Part shown: positions 1 to 9,124 of the stretch, piece by piece
Position numbering within the stretch: position 1 is the first letter of the stretch
Layout of the letters: every line of letters starts with the position of its first letter
From: Streptomyces ochraceiscleroticus
Lineage (GTDB): Bacteria > Actinomycetota > Actinomycetes > Streptomycetales > Streptomycetaceae
DNA: 64,000 bases
Reading direction: 5' to 3'
Assembly: GCF_000720485.1 (NCBI RefSeq)
Contig: NZ_JOAX01000001.1
Span: 403,207 to 467,206 of the forward strand
The notes under the pieces: model-generated
The model's input: only the letters and a program-made list of their open reading frames with translations
What the model was told of the DNA's origin: nothing
Database searches by the model: none
Program-made: the position numbers and the translations under genes

Positions 1-24
1 GGCCGGATCGAGCGGGCAGAGTGA
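1..24 (+). CDS. 3' end of an upstream gene (partial)
   Basis: Frame 1 reads seven codons (GRIERAE) and then TGA at 22-24. Nothing more of the gene is in the window, so its product cannot be named. A GTG at 21 overlaps this stop in the coupled form GTGA, but a much better ribosome binding site lies further on, at 66-72. Confidence 0.35.
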   Translation, partial: GRIERAE

Positions 25-80
25 GAAAAGACCGAGGCCGGGACGAGGCATTGATGAGGAAGGGAAAGGAGGGGCGCGCG

Positions 81-656
81 ATGAAGTGGCGAAGCGCGGT
101 GGTGACCGCCGTATGGGTCTGCGCGTTCGCGGGAGCGGGCGGGCTGGGCGCGTGGTCGCTGGCCAATACCGACATGGGGGTGCGGAACAGCCGGGCCGAG
201 CCGCTCGATGACGACGGGGTGCGCCAGAAGCTCGCGGCCGCGCGTACGTCCGCGCAGCCTCCTGGCTCATCGGATCCGGGCAGCGGTGCCTCCGAGTCCG
301 GCGCCACAGATTCCGGCGGGTCCGGCACGCCCTCCGGCGGAGCCACGCCGTCCCCGGGCGGGGCGTCGTCCCCTGGCTCCGCCGCGCGGGTGGGCACCGT
401 GAATGTCACAGGGGGCAGCGCCACCGCCGAGTGCCGCCCCGACGGCACGGTGTACCTCACGGTGTGGAGCCCCGCGTCGGGCTATCACATGGACTCCGTG
501 AAGCGAGGCCCTTCCGATGTCGCGACGATCGAGTTCGAGCCGCTGGACGACGGCGACGACCTCACGTACGCGGTGCGCTGCGACGACGGCCGCCCCAAGG
601 CAGTACCCATAGCGGACCACGACATCGACCACGACGATGACGACGATGACGACTGA
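81..656 (+). CDS. Anchored or secreted protein with poly-Asp tail, unknown function
   Basis: This 191-residue protein is not one I recognise. The ATG at 81 was chosen because AAAGGAGG ends about 8 bases upstream; in-frame starts at 21 (GTG overlapping the previous stop) and 54 would only add a basic leader. Residues 5-28 form one hydrophobic segment after MKWR, so the protein is either exported or membrane-anchored with its body outside. Residues about 50-100 are a Gly/Ser/Pro/Thr-rich linker. A compact segment follows, with two cysteines (in AECRPD and VRCDDG) that could form a disulfide. The protein ends in a run of His and Asp (HDIDHDDDDDDD), which could bind divalent metal. The near-overlap with the preceding gene suggests co-transcription. 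Confidence 0.7.
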   Translation: MKWRSAVVTAVWVCAFAGAGGLGAWSLANTDMGVRNSRAEPLDDDGVRQKLAAARTSAQPPGSSDPGSGASESGATDSGGSGTPSGGATPSPGGASSPGSAARVGTVNVTGGSATAECRPDGTVYLTVWSPASGYHMDSVKRGPSDVATIEFEPLDDGDDLTYAVRCDDGRPKAVPIADHDIDHDDDDDDD

Positions 657-915
657 GCCACAGACGACGGCCGGCGGCTGACGGTGCCTGACGGCGCCCG
701 CCCGCGCCCGACGGCTGCCGGTCTCGATCCTCGTGAGTGACGATCGACAACCTGTCAGAGCGCGTGGAGAGTGCCATACACACTGTCGGTACCGGCGCGG
801 TCGTCGTGATCCTTAGGCTGAGAGCGACCGCCGCCCCGCGTTCCCGCGTTCTCGCAGTCCAGCGTTGTCGCGTCCCTGATTTCCTGGCGGCCCTGAGCGA
901 TCCGAGGTAGTGACC

Positions 916-2274
916 GTGACCACGACGCAACCAGACCCCGCCGTCGGCGCGGCCGTGAAGGCCGCCGACCGTGCCCACGTCTTCCACTCCTGGTCGGCGC
1001 AGGGCCTGATAGACCCGCTGCCGATCGCGGGCGCCGAGGGCTCGTACATGTGGGACTACGACGGCAACCGCTACCTCGACTTCACCTCGCAGCTGGTCAA
1101 CACCAACATCGGCCACCAGCACCCGAAGGTCGTTGCCGCCATCCAGGAACAGGCCGGCAAGCTCTGCACCCTGGCGCCGGGCTTCGCCGTGGACGTGCGG
1201 TCCGAGGCCGCGCGGCTGATCGCCGAGCGCACGCCCGGCGACCTGGACAAGATCTTCTTCACCAACGGCGGCGCCGAGGCGGTCGAGAACGCCGTGCGCA
1301 TGGCCCGGCTGCACACCGGCCGGTCCAAGGTGCTCTCCACATACCGCTCGTACCACGGCGCCACCGCGGCCGCGATCAACCTCACGGGTGACCCGCGCCG
1401 CTGGCCCTCGGACACCGCGTCGGCCGGCGTGGTGCACTTCTGGGGCCCGTACCTGTACCGCTCGCCGTTCCACGCGGAGAGCGAGCAGCAGGAGTGCGAG
1501 CGCGCGCTGCGCCACCTCGAGGACACCATCGCCTACGAGGGCCCGCAGTCGATCGCCGCGATCATCCTGGAGACCATTCCGGGCACCGCCGGCATCATGG
1601 TCCCGCCGCCCGGCTACCTCGCCGGGGTCCGCGAGATCTGTGACCGGTACGGCATCGTCTTCATCCTGGACGAGGTCATGGCGGGCTTCGGGCGGACGGG
1701 CCGCTGGTTCGCGCTCGACCACTTCGACGTCGTGCCCGACCTGGTGACCTTCGCCAAGGGCGTGAACAGCGGTTATGTGCCGCTGGGCGGCGTCGCGATC
1801 TCGGCGGAGATCGCCGTGACCTTCGACCAGCGCCCCTACCCGGGCGGTCTGACGTACTCCGGCCACCCGCTGGCCTGCGCCTCCGCGGTCGCGACGATCA
1901 ACGCGATGGCGGAGGAGCGGATCGTGGAGAACGCGGCCGAGATCGGCGAGAAGGTCATCGGACCGGCGCTGCGGGACATCGCCGAGCGCCACCCCTCGGT
2001 GGGCGAGGTGCGCGGCATGGGTGCCTTCTGGGCGCTCGAGCTGGTCAAGAACCGTGAGACGCACGAGCCGCTGGTGCCCTACAACGCTTCGGGCGCGGAC
2101 AACGCCCCGATGGCGAAGTTCGCGGCGGCGTGCAAGGAGCGGGGCCTGTGGCCGTTCCTGAACATGAACCGTACGCACGTCGTCCCGCCGTGCACGATCA
2201 CCGAGGGGGAGGCGAAGGAGGGCCTGGCAGCCCTCGACGAGGCCCTGACCACGGCAGACGCGTACACCGTCTGA
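916..2274 (+). CDS. Class III PLP-dependent aminotransferase
   Basis: This is a fold-type I, omega-amino-acid or GABA-type aminotransferase of about 452 residues, the usual family length. The cofactor motifs are clear: FFTNGGAEAVENA near residue 117, then FILDEVMAGFGRTGRW, and the PLP-binding lysine in VTFAKGVNSGY (codon 1756-1758, Lys281 from this start). The GTG at 916 has GAGG (904-907) at an 8-base spacing; the GTG at 910 is in frame but only 2 bases from it. The gene is followed after 255 bases by a GntR regulator, a common pairing for catabolic aminotransferases. The amine donor cannot be told from sequence; candidates are GABA, beta-alanine, putrescine or another omega-amine. It is probably cytosolic, with pyruvate or 2-oxoglutarate as acceptor. 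Confidence 0.88.
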   Translation: MTTTQPDPAVGAAVKAADRAHVFHSWSAQGLIDPLPIAGAEGSYMWDYDGNRYLDFTSQLVNTNIGHQHPKVVAAIQEQAGKLCTLAPGFAVDVRSEAARLIAERTPGDLDKIFFTNGGAEAVENAVRMARLHTGRSKVLSTYRSYHGATAAAINLTGDPRRWPSDTASAGVVHFWGPYLYRSPFHAESEQQECERALRHLEDTIAYEGPQSIAAIILETIPGTAGIMVPPPGYLAGVREICDRYGIVFILDEVMAGFGRTGRWFALDHFDVVPDLVTFAKGVNSGYVPLGGVAISAEIAVTFDQRPYPGGLTYSGHPLACASAVATINAMAEERIVENAAEIGEKVIGPALRDIAERHPSVGEVRGMGAFWALELVKNRETHEPLVPYNASGADNAPMAKFAAACKERGLWPFLNMNRTHVVPPCTITEGEAKEGLAALDEALTTADAYTV

Positions 2275-2529
2275 CCGAGTCGGCCCGGCCGACCCGTCGC
2301 CTGAGCACCCCGGCCGCGGGCCGGCCGGCCGATCGCGGCTCGGCCGCCGGGTCGTGCGACCCGGCCGCACAGACGTCCCGCCCCTCTCCTGCCCCCTCGT
2401 GTTCACCAGGGCAAATCCCCTCCACTCGCCCTTTAGTACCCACTGCCTCATCCGTCTCGTGCGGCGCTCGCCTATCGTGAGGGCGAGGGCCGCGCTCCTG
2501 CCGCGCGGTCGCGGAAGGAGACGGACACG

Positions 2530-3207
2530 ATGCCCGCCGGGTCGGTCAGCGGAGTCATCCAGCGCAGCACCCTGCGTCAGCAGATCGCGGACGCGCTGCG
2601 CGACGAGGTACTGGCCGGACGGCTGCCCGCGGGACGCCAGTTCACCGTCAAGGAGATCGCCGAGCAGTACGGGGTCTCCGCGACCCCTGTGCGCGAGGCG
2701 CTGCTCGATCTCGCGGCGCAGGGCCTCCTGGATGTGGAGCAGCACCGCGGTTTCTGCGTCCACACGTTCACGGCGGCCGATTACCGGGCCATGGTCGAGG
2801 CGCGCACGCTCGTCGTGGAGGGCGTGTTCCGGACGAGCGCGGAGGAGCTGGTCCGCAGCGTCACCTCCGACATGCTCGTCTCCCTCCGGCGCCGCGCCGA
2901 GGAGGCGGAACGGTACGCGCGCTGCGGTGACCTGGACGTACTGATCGGCTATGACCTGCGGTTCTGGCGTGAGTTCGGCAATCTGGTGGGCAACCCGTAC
3001 ATCGCGGATTTCCTGGACCGGATGCGGATACAGGGCTGGGTGTTCGCCGTGCCGATGCTGCGCGACAAGGCCGACCTGTGCGGGCATCTGTGGCAGGGGC
3101 ACCAGGAGTTGGCGGCGGCGGTCGTCCACCGCGATCTGGCCACCGCGCAGCGCCTGGTGCGCGAGTACAACGCCCACTCCCTCGCTCTCGTGGAGAACCT
3201 CGCCTAG
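2530..3207 (+). CDS. GntR-family (FadR-type) transcriptional regulator
   Basis: The 225-residue protein has an N-terminal winged helix (residues about 12-75). It includes LRQQIADALRDEVLAGRLPAG and FTVKEIAEQYGVSATPVREAL, the classic GntR recognition helix. An all-helical C-terminal effector domain of the FCD/FadR type follows. AAGGAG at 2515-2520 lies 9 bases before the ATG. It is transcribed in the same direction as the aminotransferase and most likely controls it in response to an amine or organic acid. No terminator is obvious in the 2275-2529 gap, which looks like spacer plus promoter. The effector is unknown. Confidence 0.88.
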   Translation: MPAGSVSGVIQRSTLRQQIADALRDEVLAGRLPAGRQFTVKEIAEQYGVSATPVREALLDLAAQGLLDVEQHRGFCVHTFTAADYRAMVEARTLVVEGVFRTSAEELVRSVTSDMLVSLRRRAEEAERYARCGDLDVLIGYDLRFWREFGNLVGNPYIADFLDRMRIQGWVFAVPMLRDKADLCGHLWQGHQELAAAVVHRDLATAQRLVREYNAHSLALVENLA

Positions 3208-3278
3208 CACTACGCTGTCCCGACCATCGGCTTTGTCGATCGCAGTCGATCGTTTGGTCTTCGATCGCCTGGTCTACC

Positions 3279-3323
3279 GGAACCGAACCGAACGGAACCC
3301 AACCGAACGGAACCGAACGGAAG
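3279..3323. repeat. Pentanucleotide microsatellite (SSAAC x9)
   Basis: Nine consecutive 5-base units of the form GGAAC, CGAAC or CCAAC lie directly between the GntR gene and the next start codon at 3333. The unit length is not a multiple of three. Slippage would change promoter or ribosome-site spacing, or shift frame if translation began further upstream. Confidence 0.85.
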
Positions 3324-3332
3324 CGAGAACTT

Positions 3333-3983
3333 GTGGCGTGTGACCTCTGGCTGGTCCCCCTGGTCGACGTGCTGTGCCACAGCCCCGACAATCCCTTCTC
3401 CGAAGAGCTCGCCGCCTACGACAAAGCGCTGACCGACGCGGGACTGCCGCCCGTGCCGATCTTCAACTACATGCCGGGCCTGTCGGGAGACGTCGCGCCG
3501 GTCGCCGGTTTCGACTACGACGCGCTGCACTTCCTGCGCCGCGCGTACCTTCTCCAGGTCTGCGGGCTCGCCGTGTCACCGGTGGACGAACTGGGCAGCG
3601 ACTATGAGCAGTTGCTGGAGATGTTCGAGAGCACGGCCCAGGAATCGCACCTGGTGTGGCACTACGACCACGCGGGCGCGTACGTACCGGTGGACTTCCC
3701 GCACCCGCTCGCCAACGATGAACTGCTCGAGGGCGGCGGGCCGTTGGGGTCCTCGCAGGGGCTGCTGAGAGAGCTCGAGGTGGTCGCACCGGTCATCGGC
3801 ATCGATCCGGCCAATCCGCCCGCCACGCCGGCACCGCCGGAAGGGCCCACGACGCTGGAGGAGCGGGCGGAGACGACGGAGGCCGACGACAGCCCCTTCG
3901 CACGGGAACGTCATGTCTGGCTCGGGCTGCACGCGGCGGCCACCCGCAGCCTCGGCCAGGGCTCGATGATCGTCTTCAGCTGA
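3333..3983 (+). CDS. Conserved hypothetical protein
   Basis: The 216-residue protein begins at GTG 3333 (MACDLWLVPLVDVLCH). The reading frame is open further upstream, but that part overlaps the GntR gene in another frame and the repeat array. Only a weak purine stretch (GAAGCGAGA) precedes the start. I do not recognise a catalytic family. The protein has no signal peptide or membrane helix. It has an aromatic-rich, acidic N-terminal half (for example FNYMPGLSG and LVWHYDHAGAYVPVDFPHPLAN) and a Pro/Glu-rich C-terminal linker before a conserved-looking end (HVWLGLHAAATRSLGQGSMIVFS). A homologue sits in the same place before purD in other Streptomyces as I recall, so it is probably a real cytosolic protein. 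Confidence 0.7.
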   Translation: MACDLWLVPLVDVLCHSPDNPFSEELAAYDKALTDAGLPPVPIFNYMPGLSGDVAPVAGFDYDALHFLRRAYLLQVCGLAVSPVDELGSDYEQLLEMFESTAQESHLVWHYDHAGAYVPVDFPHPLANDELLEGGGPLGSSQGLLRELEVVAPVIGIDPANPPATPAPPEGPTTLEERAETTEADDSPFARERHVWLGLHAAATRSLGQGSMIVFS

Positions 3984-4010
3984 GCGCCCTTCCTCACCGC
4001 GGCGGCTCCC

Positions 4011-4775
4011 TCACCGTGGCGGCTCCGGCGGTCGCTGCCGGGGCATGTTCGGGCGAGTGCCCGGAGGGAGCACGATCCGGCCCGTGCGGTCCGGCGCGGC
4101 CTCCTGGCGCGGCGGGCCCCAGGGGACCGGTGCCGCCTGGCTGCCCGTCGGCACCGGGCCCGTACGGAACTGCATCATCCAGTCGGAGGTCTCGGAGCGC
4201 ACGAGCTCCGCGAGGTCCTCGTGGAAGCGCCGCAGTACGGTCAGGCAGCGCTCGGCCGCTTCCGCGGCGGTGCCCTCCGTCGGGCCGAGCACCTCCCGGA
4301 CGCTCTCCGACGCCCAGTCGAACTGCAGCGCCTCCAGCCGCCGCTGTACGGCCTGCGCGGCGGCCACGTCCCGCATCCAGCCCGCCGTCACGCCGAAGAA
4401 CCGGTCGCAGCCCATACAGACGGCGGCGAGCAGCAGCGCCAGATAGCCGTACTCCGCGCCGCGGTCCAGGGCGCCGCTGACGCCGAGCAGGGGCAGCAGG
4501 GCCCCCGCCGAGACGCCGACGGCGGCGCCGGCCCGCAGTATCCGGGCGGTGCGCCGCTTGGCGACGCGGTCGGCGAGATACCAGTCGATGACGTGCAGCG
4601 CGCCGGTCTCGGCCCATTGGTACAGCTCGTCCAGGCGCTCGGCCGGCTCTCCCCAGTCGCCGAGCGGAAAGGCACGGCCGGCTAGATCACCGCGATCCCG
4701 CCCTTGCGCGTCCTCGCCTTCCGCCCGAGGAGGCCCCTCGGGCGGCCTCTCGGGCTGCATGTCCGGCTGGCTCAC
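4011..4775 (-). CDS. Two-helix membrane protein, SLATT-domain-like
   Basis: This 254-residue protein starts at GTG 4775 with AGGGAG about 7 bases upstream. After an acidic, proline-rich N terminus there is a short helix with an aromatic patch (LDELYQWAETGALHVIDWYLADRVAKRRTARILR). Two closely spaced membrane helices follow, at about residues 80-100 and 110-130. A long amphipathic helical region (MRDVAAAQAVQRRLEALQFDWASE) and a disordered, proline-rich tail complete it. This arrangement matches the SLATT family, whose members are predicted pore-forming effectors associated with SMODS/SLOG nucleotide signalling. No cyclase or SLOG sensor gene is adjacent here. It is divergent from purD and looks like a housekeeping member of the family. 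The family assignment is an inference from the layout. Confidence 0.72.
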   Translation of the reverse strand: MSQPDMQPERPPEGPPRAEGEDAQGRDRGDLAGRAFPLGDWGEPAERLDELYQWAETGALHVIDWYLADRVAKRRTARILRAGAAVGVSAGALLPLLGVSGALDRGAEYGYLALLLAAVCMGCDRFFGVTAGWMRDVAAAQAVQRRLEALQFDWASESVREVLGPTEGTAAEAAERCLTVLRRFHEDLAELVRSETSDWMMQFRTGPVPTGSQAAPVPWGPPRQEAAPDRTGRIVLPPGTRPNMPRQRPPEPPR

Positions 4776-5078
4776 CCGTGCACTCCCTGTTGAAGATACG
4801 TGCGGTGCGCGCGATGCGAATGAGACGGCCGTGGCGCGCAGACACCCTTCCTACCGCCGAACGGCTGGCGTTGCCGCCAGAATCCAGCTATTTCCGCCCG
4901 GAAGTGGCGCGGGATCAGGTATAGGCCAGTTCCCACCCTCACTCGAAAGAGTTGCTACACCCCATGGCCCCCGCCTAGGTACACAGGTTCGGGCCGGTTT
5001 CGCGGTGTCCGGTCACCTGTGCCCACCGCACCCGAGCGCGGCCCACCGCACCCCGGAAGCGGCCCGCCGCCCAGCCGC

Positions 5079-5150
5079 TTCGTGCCTCTGTCCAAAGGGC
5101 GGCCGCGGCCCGTTTCGTGTCTCTGCCCAAGGGGCGACTACCCTGCTCCT
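5079..5150 (+). promoter_or_regulatory. purD promoter with 28-bp direct repeat
   Basis: Two copies of a 28-base sequence, differing at about 6 positions and 35 bases apart, occupy 5079-5106 and 5114-5141 (core TTCGTG-CTCTG-CCAA-GGGCG). The second ends in TACCCT (5139-5144), a TANNNT -10 hexamer exactly 6 bases before the purD GTG. No Shine-Dalgarno sequence is visible, so a leaderless transcript is likely. The rest of the 4776-5150 gap holds no gene that I can see. Confidence 0.5.
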
Positions 5151-6428
<1,278 letters not shown>

Positions 6429-6480
6429 GCGTCGCACCACCCCCGGCCCGCCTCTGTGGAGAGGCCGCCCCCGCTGTCCG

Positions 6481-6510
6481 AGGAACCGGCCGCTCATGTG
6501 GCCGGTTCCT
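6481..6510 (+). terminator. Intrinsic terminator after purD
   Basis: A perfect 11-bp stem (AGGAACCGGCC / GGCCGGTTCCT) with an 8-base loop is followed by TGCTTT. It separates purD from the next gene. Confidence 0.85.
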
Positions 6511-6556
6511 TGCTTTACCCAAAGCCATTCCATCGAGTGACCAAACCGGTTAACGG

Positions 6557-6585
6557 CTGACGTGCGACGGTGCCCCAACTAGGGT
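6557..6585 (+). promoter_or_regulatory. Sigma-70-type promoter for the M48-like gene
   Basis: CTGACG (6557-6562), a 17-base spacer and TAGGGT (6580-6585) make a good HrdB-type promoter. The leader would be about 220 nt to the chosen start at 6811. I see no gene in that leader. Confidence 0.5.
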
Positions 6586-6810
6586 TCCGCGCAAGCGTCC
6601 TGTGGTGCCCGTTCCGGTGGCCTTACCGGTTCCCGGGCCGGCTGCCCCGAGACGTCCGGCAAGTGGCTCACCGGCATTGCGATGTCAGTGGCCGGTGCCA
6701 GAGTGGTGGGGAGTGAGCAGCGCGCCGACGGTCGCCAGCGTCCGCGGGCACGTTGCCCGGTCTCTTCCGTCCCGTGTTCTCTCCGTCCCGTTCAAGCAGG
6801 ACAGCAGGGG

Positions 6811-8769
6811 GTGTACAGGCTCGTGGCAGGTCCGGAAGCAGGCGAACAGGCAGCGCGCGCCCGGGCGCTCGCGGTGCTGCGGATCCGCGGCGCGGCGCTG
6901 GGCGCGGCCGTGCTGCCGGCCGCGCTGGCCGTGGTGCTCTTCGCCGGGGCAGCGACCGGTGGGCTCGGCTCCTGGGATTCCGGGGGCTGGGTCCTCGCCC
7001 GCTGGATCGTGGCGGGGTTCGCGGTGGCGGTGCTGCTGCTGGCGGCGCTGGTCGCCGCGGTGGTCGCCCGGGCCAGGCCCGCGCTCAGTCCCACCGTCCC
7101 GGTCGCCGAGGAGTCCGCGCCCGATCTGTACCGGCTGGTGCGCGATCTCGCCGACCGGCTGGAGGTCCCCGCGCCCTCCGCGATAGCGCTCACGCCGGAC
7201 TGCGACAGCTGGCTGGAGGACCGTACGCACCGCGCGCAGGCGCCGCTCGGCGGCGGCCCGGAATCCGGCCGCACAGCGCCCGTGTCCCGCGACGCCGCGG
7301 CCGGGGCGGGCCGGCAGGTGCCGGCGCCCGTCCTGGTCATCGGCTCCCCGTTCCTGTGGTGGATGCGGGTCGCCGAGCTGCGCGCCCTGCTGGCTCCGGT
7401 CGTCGCCGGTACGGGGCCCTCGGCGCACCCCGACATAGCGGCAGCGCGCCGCTTCGTCCGCGGCCTGGACGCCGCCGTCGCGGTCGCCGCCCGCGCCCGG
7501 GGCACGTTGCGCGGCGTACCGCTGCGCTTCGTGGGCCGGGTGGCGCGGCTGCTGCTGCGCGGCTGCGGCGAGCACGCCGCGCAGATGGAGCGCGGCGTCG
7601 CGGCCGCGGCCTCCGAGCGCGCCCAGGGCGTGGACTACGGCCTGCGGATCGTCGCGCAGGAGCAGGTGGGCCTGGCGTACGCGGGCTGGGACCGGCTGCT
7701 CACCCGTGTCGCGCTGCCCGCGTGGCGAATGGGGCGCTGGCCCGCCCGGCTGGACGCCGGCGTGGTCTCGGCGCTCACCGAGCTCTCCCGCCGTGACCGC
7801 CTCGCCGAGGGCTTCGCCTCCCGGCTGGGCGAGCGCCCGGCCTGTGACCTGCTGGAGGAGCCCGGCGCCATCGACCGCGCCGCCTCCCTGCTGGCCGCGC
7901 GGCTCTTCCACGGCGGCCCCGCCGAGAGCGGGCCCGACTGGTCGCCGGTGGCCTGGGACCGCTATCCGGAGGAGGTCGTCGACCGCAAGTGGCGGCTGGA
8001 GGCCGCCCGCCTGCACCGCGTACTGGACGACCTCCCCGCGCTCGCGTCCCCGGACAGTACGAATGAGGACGACGGAGCGGCACAGCCGGTACGGCCGAAG
8101 GAAACGTTGGGCACAACGGATCCCGTGGACAGGCCGGACCCGACGGGCACGAGGGAGCCGGTCGGCGTGCAGGAGCCCGCGGGCACCACGGAGCCCATGG
8201 GCGCCGCGGAACCCATGGGCGAGCCCCTCGCCGGCCGGGTGCGGCTCGCCGGTGCGGTCCCCCCGAGGGACGGTGCCGAGTCCGCCGTTGCCGGGCCCAC
8301 CCTGTCGCGGATCATCGAGCGGCTGGCGCGGGACTCCGGGGCGAGCGACCTGATCGCCGCGCGCCTGGTGACCGAGCTGGAGCGGGAGGAGCGGGCCACC
8401 GCCGACCGCCGGGCCGCAGCCCGCACGGCCGCCCCCGAGCCCGCCGGGACGACCGGCCCCGGTGTGCCGTGGGGCGACGGGCTGGTCGACGGCGGCGTCC
8501 CGCTGTTCCCGCTGCAGGCGCCCCGCTCGGGCCGTGAGCTGCTCGCCGACCACGTCACGGCGATGGTCTGCTGCGCCGCCGTGGACACCGCGGGCGCCGC
8601 TCCGGGGCTGGACTGGCTGGACGGACCCGCGCTGCTGGTCGGCGGGGCCCGCCGGACCGATGTCGGCCACTCGGTCCGCAGCCTGGTCGACGACGGCGAC
8701 GCCGAGCCGCTCCGCGACTGGCTCGGCGAGCTGGGCGTACGCCCCGACAAGCCCGTACGCCTCGTCTGA
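6811..8769 (+). CDS. Membrane protein resembling M48 peptidase but lacking HExxH
   Basis: The 652-residue protein starts at GTG 6811 (AGGA 9 bases upstream; GTG 6823 and an in-frame extension to 6682 are alternatives). Two membrane helices lie at about residues 33-58 and 68-93. Next comes PDLYRLVRDLADRLEVPAPSAI, and then the segment VLVIGSPFLWWMRVAELRALLA. This is the usual M48 (HtpX/Ste24-like) framework leading to the zinc site. At the point where M48 enzymes have HExxH this protein has PVVAG (residues 196-200), so it cannot bind zinc in the standard way. The C-terminal half is unfamiliar and contains a repeated EP-G linker (about residues 430-475). In S. coelicolor the gene between purD and purC was, I believe, named sarA for an effect on sporulation and antibiotic production. 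I have not verified that this is its orthologue. Confidence 0.8.
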   Translation: MYRLVAGPEAGEQAARARALAVLRIRGAALGAAVLPAALAVVLFAGAATGGLGSWDSGGWVLARWIVAGFAVAVLLLAALVAAVVARARPALSPTVPVAEESAPDLYRLVRDLADRLEVPAPSAIALTPDCDSWLEDRTHRAQAPLGGGPESGRTAPVSRDAAAGAGRQVPAPVLVIGSPFLWWMRVAELRALLAPVVAGTGPSAHPDIAAARRFVRGLDAAVAVAARARGTLRGVPLRFVGRVARLLLRGCGEHAAQMERGVAAAASERAQGVDYGLRIVAQEQVGLAYAGWDRLLTRVALPAWRMGRWPARLDAGVVSALTELSRRDRLAEGFASRLGERPACDLLEEPGAIDRAASLLAARLFHGGPAESGPDWSPVAWDRYPEEVVDRKWRLEAARLHRVLDDLPALASPDSTNEDDGAAQPVRPKETLGTTDPVDRPDPTGTREPVGVQEPAGTTEPMGAAEPMGEPLAGRVRLAGAVPPRDGAESAVAGPTLSRIIERLARDSGASDLIAARLVTELEREERATADRRAAARTAAPEPAGTTGPGVPWGDGLVDGGVPLFPLQAPRSGRELLADHVTAMVCCAAVDTAGAAPGLDWLDGPALLVGGARRTDVGHSVRSLVDDGDAEPLRDWLGELGVRPDKPVRLV

Positions 8770-8780
8770 CGACGGGCCCC

Positions 8781-8807
8781 GCCGCCTTCGCCCACCGGGG
8801 AGGCGGC
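8781..8807 (+). terminator. Hairpin after the M48-like gene
   Basis: A GCCGCCT / AGGCGGC stem with a 13-base loop lies 12 bases past the stop. There is no clear T-run, so termination is only likely. Confidence 0.4.
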
Positions 8808-9124
8808 GCCGCACGTCCCTGCCCGTCCGCACACCGTCACGATGTGCGCAGCTCACGCCCTGCTCGTCTCCGCCGCATCGGACGCCCAATCCGTCCGGTG
8901 ACTCCGGCTGGATGTTCTGCCCCAGTTCACCTTTCGGTCGTTTCCGCTCGTAAATTCACGACGAAGGGTGACGGTCCAAGTGCGTAATGTGATGTGCTGG
9001 GGGTACTCGCCGCTTCTCGTACGAACGAACTCGCGGACCAAAAGGACAAGAACACAACAAGTCGGCAGCACAGCAGGGGCCCGACGGTGTACCGACCGGT
9101 GGGGCGAGGGAGGGGAGTGGGAGC
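8808..9124. other. Intergenic region with imperfect inverted repeat
   Basis: No gene is seen here. It is less GC-rich than its surroundings and contains an imperfect 14-15-bp inverted repeat (8927-8941 and 8958-8971, TCACC-TTCG arms) flanking AAATT. This is probably part of the promoter or leader of the gene starting at 9125. Confidence 0.4.

Noticed and set aside
562..3210. 882-codon minus-strand frame spanning the aminotransferase and GntR genes
   Set aside because: Crosses two well-supported plus-strand genes; composition artefact.
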